The position numbers and the translations under genes were made by a program. 64,000 nucleotides of DNA from Paulinella micropora (taxonomy: Eukaryota > Cercozoa > Imbricatea > Euglyphida > Paulinellidae). Positions 57,470 to 64,000 of this stretch are shown here, piece after piece (position 1 is the stretch's first letter; each line of letters starts with the position of its first letter). The DNA lies in NCBI GenBank assembly GCA_019918135.1, contig WBZZ01001092.1, forward strand, positions 1-64,000, written 5' to 3'. The notes under the pieces were generated by a model. It did no database searches and was not told where the DNA came from. It saw only the letters and a list, made by a program, of their open reading frames with translations.

Positions 57470-57524
<55 letters not shown>
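56924..57524. repeat. GC-rich repeat unit and a long C-run
   Basis: Contains three more copies of the TTATTAAGACTCGA/CACTTGGAACTGAGAACTAG motif, the TTAGTGGAGGCGTTTCATGT landmark at 57257, and a C-run of about 57 bases (57469-57525) into which CACTA element 2 inserted. Confidence 0.85.
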
Positions 57525-57525
<1 letters not shown>

Positions 57526-57547
57526 ACTATGGCTTCAAAAAAAATCC
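57525..57547 (+). repeat. Left terminal inverted repeat, CACTA element 2
   Basis: CACTATGGCTTC, eight A, TCC. Identical to the reverse complement of 62695-62717; partial match continues (CGGA against AGGA). Confidence 0.9.
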
Positions 57548-57554
57548 CGGACGG

Positions 57555-59060
57555 CTTATAAATCTTGATTTTGAGATTTTGTCGCGAAATCCAAGATTAT
57601 ATCTCGGTTTTCAAGATTTTTTTTCTCGGAATCCGCGATTAAAATCTCAAAAATCGAGACTTTATTACGGTATTCAAGATTTTATCTGAGACACGAGATA
57701 AACTAGTGATCACGGGATAAACTCGGAACCAAGATAAATGCACATATCTCGGAGTCGAGAAAAAATCGCGTTAAACGCGATAAAAATCTTGTTTTCAGGT
57801 TTTAAACCCGACGTTTGTATTAATGTCGTTTACCGAGATAAAATCTCCGAAAAATGTCGTTTAACGAGATAAAATCTCGGAGAATGAGATCTTGCTGAAA
57901 AATGCATATATCTCGTGCTGGAATAAAAATCCCCGGTTCACGAGATAAAAATTACGACTCCAGGTTATCAACGCGATTTTTGTGGAAAATCTCGTTTGTG
58001 GAGGTAAAATCTTGTAATACGTTGTAAAACACTCGGTTTCGAGATTTTGCCCATATTCCGTATTAAAAAAACACATATGTCGTATCCGAGAAAAAATCGC
58101 GTTAAACGCGATAAAAATCTTGTTTTCGGGTTATAAACTCGACGTTTGTATTAAATGTCGTTTGACGAGGTAAAATCTTGAAAACATGTCGTTTAACGAG
58201 ATAAAATCTCTAAGCATGAGATCTTGCTGAAAAATGCATATATCCCGTGCTGGAATAAAAATCTCGGACTCCGAGATAAGAATTTCGACTTCAGGTTATT
58301 GACTCGACTTTTGTAGTCAATCCCGTGCTTTGAGATAACATCTTGTATTACGTATAAAAATCTCGGTTTCGAGATTTTGCCCATATTTCGTATAAAAAAA
58401 CACATATGTCGTATCCAAGAACAAAATGTCGGATTCCGAGGAAAAAATCTTGTACTCAATATAAAATCTTGATGTCTGTAGAAAATCTTGTCAGTTAGGA
58501 TAAAATCATAAATACCAAGAACTAAATCTCTGAAACTAATATAATATTATCTCGTGTGTACAACATAAAATCTGGTTTGTTGAGAATTAAATCTTGGCGA
58601 GTGATAACTTGAAGTATAAGGTAACAATCTTGGTTTCCAAGATAAAATCTGGCTTGCCGAGATAAAATCTTCGTATTTGCAATAAATCGCGTGCGTGAAG
58701 ATAAAATCTTGTAATTTGTCATAAAAATCTCGGTTTCAACGCATATGTATCGGGCAGGGGTCAAATCTCGTAAACCCTCAGGATTTTACGGAAATGCCCG
58801 AAATATTGCGTTATACGCATTAATCTATCGGAAATCCGAGATAAAAATACGGACCTTTGCATTTTATTGCGTTAAACGCAATAAAATTGCGTTAAACGCA
58901 ATAAAATTGCGTTTAACGCGATTTTAATCTCGGAATCCGCGTGTGTACGGAAGTCGGGATTTTATCTCCGAGGTCAAATATTTATCCCGTGGTTGATATA
59001 ATATCTTGACAAAAACATAATATTTCGCGAATCGAGATCAGAATCTCGGATTACAAGTTT
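57555..59060. repeat. Left subterminal repeat region of CACTA element 2
   Basis: About 1.5 kb of short motifs built on GAGATAAAATCTCG, ATCTCGGAATCCGAGAT and GCGTTAAACGCGATAAAAAT, in both orientations, many near-palindromic. Larger direct repeats occur: AATGCATATATCTCGTGCTG near 57901 and a variant near 58230; ACACATATGTCGTATCC near 58070 and 58400. Confidence 0.8.
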
Positions 59061-59239
59061 TTATCTAAAATTCCGTTATATATGTACACACACACACATA
59101 TATATATATATTTATATTTATATATATATTATATATATATAATATATATGGAGTTACTGTACTTACAATGGGAGAACATAAACAACTTCAAATTTAATCC
59201 AGCGTAATCAATTAAACTTAGAAACACTTTACAATCAAC

Positions 59240-59700
59240 TTAAGGATACACGCTGGGAACTACAAAACGTTCGTGTTCATCTAGTTCAGCGGTGTCATTC
59301 AATGGCTTAGGGCAAGCAAGACCGACGCATAAAACATCTTCGACAGGTATCAACTCACTAGCTGGAAGAGTCTCTTCGTTTCCGTCCAGCACAGTGAGAT
59401 GCTTGCCAAGTACAGCATTAATTAAAACTGGATACTTGACTACTCGCAAAAAACGCATTGCAATTTGATTGTGCTCATCACGAGGAACTCGAGCGGTGAA
59501 AAAAGGCTGTACACCACTATCTACTCGGCACCACTGACCGCTTTTCAAGTAAACAAAACAGGATGAACAGTCCCTATTTGCCCGGCCCTTGAGTCCATCC
59601 GCACAGGTAAATCGTCTGCTCTGCAGCACAAGCTGCACAAAATCCTGGCAGTCAGAACTAATATCTTCATCTTTGACATCCAGATGTTTTCCGTCTTTTG
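59240..59700 (-). CDS. Transposase C-terminal-like exon, CACTA element 2
   Basis: The minus-strand frame reads DGKHLDVKDEDISSDCQDF... then ...CADGLKGRANRDCSSCFVYL, FFTARVPRDEHNQIAMRFL, VVKYPVLINAVLGKHLTVLD, ASELIPVEDVLCVGLACPKP and ends ERFVVPSVYP. Many tnp2-type transposases end in a similar beta-rich region with '...RFxxVxxxPV...LxVLD......LxPVxDIxxxCVxV......YVxxxPN'. I infer the same here. No stops for about 150 codons; upstream coding (59700-59950, with CWGIGAFRLATQDE) is broken up or split by introns. The catalytic region was not found in this copy. Confidence 0.45.
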
Positions 59701-59950
59701 CCGCCTATGGAGTACAATGATCATGATCAGATCCTTGCAGTATACTGTGCATGGCGCTACACGATCAAGCTGTACAACAAGGGAAATTCTTGCATGTTTG
59801 AGTTCACATGTTAAGGCAAATTCATTTGGGCTCGAGGTAGCATCGACAGGAAAAGTACTTTACCTAGCAGCATCTCTCTCATCCTGCGTAGCCAGACGAA
59901 AAGCACCGATTCCCCAACATTTTTATTTATCATCCAAGATTTCTTCGTAA

Positions 59951-60230
59951 AAAGTAAAATATCGACTACAAGATTATACTCAATTTTTAAGATAAATCTA
60001 TTTTGACCAGATTTAGACTTGACGCCGACATATTATACCGGAATTTGAGATAAAAACTTGTATTCCGAGATATTGGTCTCGATTCGGGAAATAATCTTGA
60101 ATTTGGATTTTATGTTGTTATTTAATATTCTCAAGATATTGTGTTAACCACGAGATAAATACTTGGCGTCCAAGATAAAATTCCGATTTCCATGAAAACT
60201 CGGAATCCGAAATATCGGAATTTTTCTGGT
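59951..60230. repeat. Internal GAGATAAAATCTT-type repeats, CACTA element 2
   Basis: The same motif family as the subterminal arrays; GGAATTTGAGATAAAAACTT recurs near 60040 and, modified, at 62250 and 62375. Confidence 0.65.
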
Positions 60231-60253
60231 GGCAGGATTCTGGCGGCGAAACT

Positions 60254-60712
60254 TTGCGCAATTCCCCTGCAAAAACGGCTGGTCCGTTCTGGCCGGGAAA
60301 AGTTACATTCGACGTTTCAGGCCAGGCGCTATCAGAATCGGCAATAAAAAAATTTCAGGTGGGCGGTGGCATCGGGAAGAAAAATGGCACTGTTCAAAAA
60401 AAACCAGGAAGTGCAAAGTTCCGGCTTTTTGACCATGTGCTTTGGGTTCAGTTTCAAGCGACCCCAAAATTCTCAACAGCTCCATTTTGCAGTATGGAAG
60501 GTGGGTTTCTCTTTACCTCCTTTTGCTACTGGAATGCATTCAACAATTTGCTCCTGAATCACTTCTGTCCAAATTGTTGGCTTGTTGCTGCTGTTGTTGT
60601 AAGTTTTTTTTCAGGCGTTTTGGTCGGATTTTTGTGTTTCTTTTTTCTGCAGAACCGAGGGTACGAAGATGGTGTGCGTGCGGGGTGGTACTTGGGGGAA
60701 AGCATCGTATGA
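60254..60712 (+). CDS. Possible small protein within CACTA element 2
   Basis: A 152-codon frame with a Gly/Lys-rich middle (GGGIGKKNGTVQKKPGSAKF) and a hydrophobic stretch near residues 105-130 (CWLVAAVVVSFFSGVLVGFL) that could be a membrane segment. No homology recognised and no counterpart in element 1. Overlapping frames are equally open, so coding is doubtful. Confidence 0.2.
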   Translation: MRNSPAKTAGPFWPGKVTFDVSGQALSESAIKKFQVGGGIGKKNGTVQKKPGSAKFRLFDHVLWVQFQATPKFSTAPFCSMEGGFLFTSFCYWNAFNNLLLNHFCPNCWLVAAVVVSFFSGVLVGFLCFFFLQNRGYEDGVRAGWYLGESIV

Positions 60713-60839
60713 GATGACTTGCCGCCGAAGACGCGTACTTCCCCCCCCCCCCCCCCCTTCCCCCCTCTACCTATCTATCTATCTCTGGATTGCATTTCAC
60801 CTTTGTGTGCTTGACAGCGCTTCTGCTATGAAGGACTGC

Positions 60840-61130
60840 AAGTCTCTCTAATCTCTCTCTCTCTCTCGCTCTCTCTATCTCTCGCTCTCTCTCTCTATCC
60901 TCTCTTTCTCTCCCTCTCTTCTCTGTTTCTTCTCTCTTCTCTCTTCTCTCTCTTCTCTCTCTTCTCTCTCTTCTCTCTCTCTCTCTCTCTTCTCTCTCTT
61001 CTCTCTCTTCTCTCTCTGCTGTCTCTTCTCTCTCTTCTCTCTCTTCTCTCTCTTCTCTCTGTCCTCTCTCTTCTCTTTCTTCTCTCTCTTCTCTCTCTTC
61101 TCTCTCTTGAAGTTCTCCCTCTTCTCTCTC
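60840..61130. repeat. CT-rich minisatellite (TCTCTCTTCTC)
   Basis: Tandem TTCTCTCTCTTCTC units; Glu/Arg-rich minus-strand frames are artefacts. A further CT/GT run lies at 61310-61405. Confidence 0.9.
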
Positions 61131-61419
61131 TTGAAAGGAGGGCAAGGAGGATGGTCTGGCAGCCCTGTGCCTCCTCACTGTTGCACCACCGGATTGTTGG
61201 TACCGGGGCCGCCGTACGCACCAAATTCGAAGTCGAGGGGAGTGCAGGTCCCCTTTCACATGGTAATGGCAGAGGTATCGGAAATGCGCATCTCAAAGGA
61301 GGTCTGCCTGCCTCTCTCTGTGTCTCTCTCTCTGTCTCTCTGTGTGTCTCTCTCTCTCTCTGTCTCTCTGTGTGTCTCTCTCTCTCTCTGTGTCTCTCTC
61401 TCCCTATCTTGTATGTTGT

Positions 61420-61600
61420 GATTTTATCTCGTGTGTCATATTTTTATCTCGTACGCCTTGCTTTTTCTCATATGTCAAGATTTTATCTCGTGCGCCTGGG
61501 CTGCGATGAGTGCCGCGATTTTATTTCGTATGCTGTGATTTTATCTCGTACGCCATGTTTTTTATCTCGTATGCCGGGATTTTAGCTTGTGCGCCTTGGG
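61420..61600. repeat. TTTTATCTCGTATGCC repeats upstream of the second gene
   Basis: About nine copies of GATTTTATCTCGTRYGCC-like units, the same core (ATTTTATCTCG) as the subterminal arrays, all in one orientation, directly upstream of the gene at 61587. In element 1 the second gene is likewise preceded by subterminal-type repeats. Confidence 0.7.
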
Positions 61601-62027
61601 TAGAATGTTTTTTTTGAAAAAGGTAGACGGTTGGCCTAATTCATATTTTGTTGAATATGTCAAGCCTTGCTCCACTTTGGAGGAAGGCTTCACATATCCA
61701 ACATCACATGAAGTTCAGTTTTTAGGAAACCTTGCCTTCGCAGACGGGCATGTACCCAAAGAACCACCTATTCTACACTTAGCATATACTTCTAATGTAG
61801 ATTTTAGGAAAGGAAAACCTCGTATTTTATTTACGAAAAGCCATGAGAGTTCAAATCCGTATACAGCTGTCATTCACTCTAGTTTTTTAACAGATAGTAT
61901 AGAGGTTTTCAGTGATGGTTCACTTCTTCTCTTTTTCCCCGGAAGTAGCAGGCGCTTGAGAGAGTCGAGCTGGGCGCAAGTGCAACAGTATCTTAGGGTA
62001 TCTGATCGATTTATAAGTTCCACATAA
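61587..62027 (+). CDS. Second gene of CACTA element 2, related to 50098-50862
   Basis: A frame of 146 codons ending ...RFISST. FLGN (45-48), HLAYTSN, GKPRILFT (76-83), EVFSDGSL (106-113) and RLRESSW (123-129) align in order with the gene at 50098-50862. It appears to lack the first 100 residues of that protein, so an upstream exon is likely. A splice acceptor could be TTGAAAAAG near 61623, making the ATG at 61587 unsure. No known domain. Conservation of this protein between elements with otherwise different DNA argues it was selected in the element lineage. Confidence 0.55.
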   Translation: MCALGRMFFLKKVDGWPNSYFVEYVKPCSTLEEGFTYPTSHEVQFLGNLAFADGHVPKEPPILHLAYTSNVDFRKGKPRILFTKSHESSNPYTAVIHSSFLTDSIEVFSDGSLLLFFPGSSRRLRESSWAQVQQYLRVSDRFISST

Positions 62028-62119
62028 ATTAAGTATTAATAACTGATTTAATGCAACTGACAAATTAAAGGAAACGTGATCATGAGCAGACGAAATTCGT
62101 GTTAACAGTACTTTAATAA

Positions 62120-62690
62120 AAGCATACGATTTTAATACGAACTTCAAGATTATATCTGGAAAGCTAAGATTTTATGCCGGATGTTTAGATTAAATCTCGG
62201 CAAACTACATAAAATCTTGTAAAACAAGATAATATTAAAACCAACATATTATACCGGAACTTTAGATAAAAACTTGTAATCCGAGATATTGATCACTATT
62301 CGTGAAATAATCTTGAATCGGGATATTATGTCAACCACGGGATAAATACTTGACGTCCAAGACATAGTATACCCAAATTTAAGATAAAAACTCGTAATCC
62401 GAGATTGTGATCTCGATTCGCGAAATAATCTTGAATCGGGATTTTGTGTTGTTGTCAAGATATTATGTGGAACACGGGATAAATATTTGACTTCCGAGAT
62501 AAAATCCCGACTGCCTTGAAAACGCGGATTCCGAGATCGAAATCGCGTTAAACGCAATTTTATTGCGTTTAACGCGATAAAATGCAAAGGTCCGTATTTT
62601 TTACCTCGGATTTCCGATATATTAATGCGTATAACGCAATTTTTCGGGCATTTCCGTCTTTTACTGAGGGTTTACGAGATTTTACCCCGT
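62120..62690. repeat. Right subterminal repeat region of CACTA element 2
   Basis: GAGATAAAATC, AATCTCGG, GATTCGCGAAATAATCTTGA and GCGTTAAACGCAATTTTATT motifs, mirror-related to 57555-59060 (for example ACGCAATAAAATTGCGTT near 58872 and 62545-62580). Confidence 0.8.
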
Positions 62691-62694
62691 TCCT

Positions 62695-62717
62695 GGATTT
62701 TTTTTGAAGCCATAGTG
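62695..62717 (-). repeat. Right terminal inverted repeat, CACTA element 2
   Basis: Ends GAAGCCATAGTG, then CCC. Confidence 0.9.
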
Positions 62718-62819
62718 CCCCGTCCCTCCCTTTTTCTCTTCCTCCTCCCTTCTCTCTCCCCCCCTCCCCCCCCCCCCCCCGCACCCCCCTCTCTCCCCTT
62801 CCCTAGCTTCCTCCCCGCC

Positions 62820-62938
62820 CCCCCTGTTCATGGCGATGGCAAAAGCCAGCAATTCAGGCTGCAAAAGCACCGGCAATGTTGGTACTGTGGTGCTACCACA
62901 CAGAAAGGTAGACAGTGGCGGCGTGTGCGGGGGTCCTT
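62820..62938 (+). pseudogene. Half of a GATA-type zinc finger, exon fragment
   Basis: Encodes KSQQFRLQKHRQCWYCGATT followed by QKGRQWRRVRGS. C-x2-C-G-x-T-...-W-R-R-x-x-G is the N-terminal half of a GATA-type DNA-binding finger (typical CxxCGTTxTPxWRxGP), with a few extra residues between the Thr and Trp. The exon stops at a GGTCCTT|GTAAGC donor at about 62938. The second half (usually LCNACG) is not found downstream, where GC-rich repeats begin at 63020, so this is probably a stranded exon. Confidence 0.4.
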
Positions 62939-63019
62939 GTAAGCTCAGCGTCCAAACCTGAGCTTATTGAAACCCGGCCCCTTTTAGCTCACCGTAAACT
63001 AAACTCGGCCCGTTTTAGC

Positions 63020-63285
63020 TCATGGATTCTTCAGTGGAGGGGGGGGGGGGCGCCAAGAAAGTGCGAAAAAGATTTTTTTATTAAAGCTCGACGGTCTTAC
63101 ACTTTAGCACTGAGAATTAGGAGGGAGAGAGGGAAGGGGCAGGAGAGGGGGAAACACGATCTGTCTTTGCCCCCCATCTGAGAACGGGGAGCGGGAGAGG
63201 GGGGGGGGGGGGGGGGGGGGGTTGGGGGGGGGGGGGGGGGGTTGGGGGGGAGCCAAGAAAGTACAAAAAAAAATGTAAACAAGTT
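63020..63285. repeat. GC-rich repeat unit with G-runs
   Basis: Two further copies of the AAGAAAGTG/TTATTAAAGCTCGACGGTC/ACTGAGAATTAGGA motif and G-runs up to about 20 bases, the same family as 52950-57520. Confidence 0.85.
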
Positions 63286-63999
63286 GCATCGAGAAGCCCG
63301 GGTAGCCAGCATGATTCGAAAGAAGGGTGCCCCTGTCGACCAACATTCCACTGTGATTTCAACGGACATGAAACCTCCCTTCAAAGTTCCTTCTTGCCGC
63401 CGCAGAGCAAAAGACTTCAAGGGGAAAATGGTCTTCAGGCTATGTCTTGGCATGACTACCTGTTACACGACCGACACTCATTTCGTTTTTGCGTATCTCG
63501 AAGGCGCAGTGGAGCATAACGTGAACAGCAATATCACTATGCTGGCTTCGATTCTGCATTGGGAGCTGTGGGATCGACGCACTATGGCAGCATGGAAGCT
63601 GTATTTAGAATGGGATGGAGCAGGCGACAACACAGCGTGGGCCATGCTTGCAATTGGCTTTGCCTCTGATGTTGTTGACAGAGATGTCAGGGGAGAAGTC
63701 CAGACTCATCGAAAGCCTCCAGAGCACGGTCACGACGGCGACGACCAAGACTTCAGGGTGATGGACATTGGTTTGAAAAGCTCGTTCTTCGTTACCAACA
63801 TCGCCCAAGCTCTATTCAAGGCCATGTTGGCCTTCAAAACCAAGCGAGATCGCTACGTGCTGTTGATCTCGGGTGCAACTACGACTGGCAAACTCATTAC
63901 AGTCCCTGCATGAACAAACACATCAAGCACTACAACACGCCGTTGGCATACCGAATCAAGAAGCTAGAGCCGGGAGCGCTTCCGACTGCGGAGATCAGG
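63286..63999 (+). pseudogene. DUF7869-like protein gene, partial
   Basis: The frame gives STVISTDMKPPFKVP, FRLCLGMTTCYTTDTHFVFA, VNSNITMLASILHWELWD, WKLYLEWDGAGDNTAWAMLA and a later VMDIGLKSSFFVTNIAQALF. The order fits the DUF7869 pattern: a beta-rich core, then 'N..xSxLxHxLxx......LxLxxDNxxxxNKNxxxxxxL'. DUF7869 proteins are common in transposon-like multigene families and of unknown function. The Asp of LEWDGAGDN is kept, but the usual GHTH-like segment is not clear (PEHGHDGDDQ may correspond). Near 63865 the reading moves to another frame, giving GCNYDWQTHYSPCMNKHIKH and continuing to the window end, so there is an indel or short intron. The start is hidden by the preceding repeat. Confidence 0.45.
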
Positions 64000-64000
64000 A

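Larger units (their letters stand above)
57525..62717. mobile_element. CACTA (EnSpm-like) DNA transposon 2
   Basis: A perfect 23-bp terminal inverted repeat (begins CACTATGGCTTC) at 57525-57547 and 62695-62717, flanked by CCC on both sides, the expected 3-bp target-site duplication. Dense subterminal repeats of a GAGATAAAATCTCG/AATCTCGG type differ from those of element 1. Minus-strand coding at 59240-59700 resembles a transposase C-terminus. The plus-strand gene at 61587-62027 is related to the one in element 1. 5193 bp. Perfect ends suggest a younger insertion than element 1. Confidence 0.85.

Overview
This is repeat-rich nuclear DNA from a eukaryote. The signs are GT-AG intron boundaries inside coding sequence, a tRNA-derived SINE, CACTA DNA transposons, a Ty3/gypsy-type LTR element, long microsatellites and widely spaced, mostly broken genes. 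Nothing suggests a bacterial or archaeal origin. I cannot name the species. The mixture (CACTA elements, FkbM-type methyltransferase, DUF7869-like protein, unusual reverse transcriptases) fits a protist, alga or early-diverging animal, but that is inference.

Layout. 1-1191: a GC-rich repeat block, the inverted copy of 52687-53877. 1191-8283: a Ty3/gypsy-like fossil on the minus strand. 9424-9687: a small inverted-repeat element. 10259-13078: a fossil reverse-transcriptase element on the plus strand, possibly Penelope-like. 14511-15750: one or two minus-strand host genes, with an apparent 35-nt intron. 15776-17990: AT-rich, with short duplications. 18000-32100: a higher-order tandem array of about 1.57 kb units, each built from three copies of a tRNA-like SINE, AAT microsatellites and a 460-bp module. 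32842-34057: two hairpin repeats, low-complexity DNA and one plus-strand SINE copy. 34340-37505: a 2.3-kb CTA-rich array flanked on both sides by the same purine-rich minisatellite. 37510-45080: mostly simple sequence, one foldback element, a 105-bp minisatellite and one exon-like segment.

45084-51246 and 57525-62717 are two CACTA (EnSpm-like) transposons that differ in sequence but share a plan. Their ends read CACTA...TAGTG. Both carry dense arrays of element-specific subterminal repeats. Each has transposase-like coding on the minus strand towards the left end and a second gene on the plus strand towards the right end. The two second-gene proteins are recognisably related to each other (collinear FLGN, LFT and EVFxDG motifs), although the DNA around them is not. 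This is the most interesting biology here: a two-gene CACTA lineage whose accessory protein I do not recognise.

52288-52800: a partial FkbM-type methyltransferase gene. 52687-57524: GC-rich, G/C-homopolymer-laden repeat units with a leucine-rich-repeat gene embedded at 55070-56923. 62820-63999: a GATA-finger-like half exon and a DUF7869-like gene cut by the window end. Very few genes here look intact and functional. The window is chiefly a record of transposition and satellite growth.
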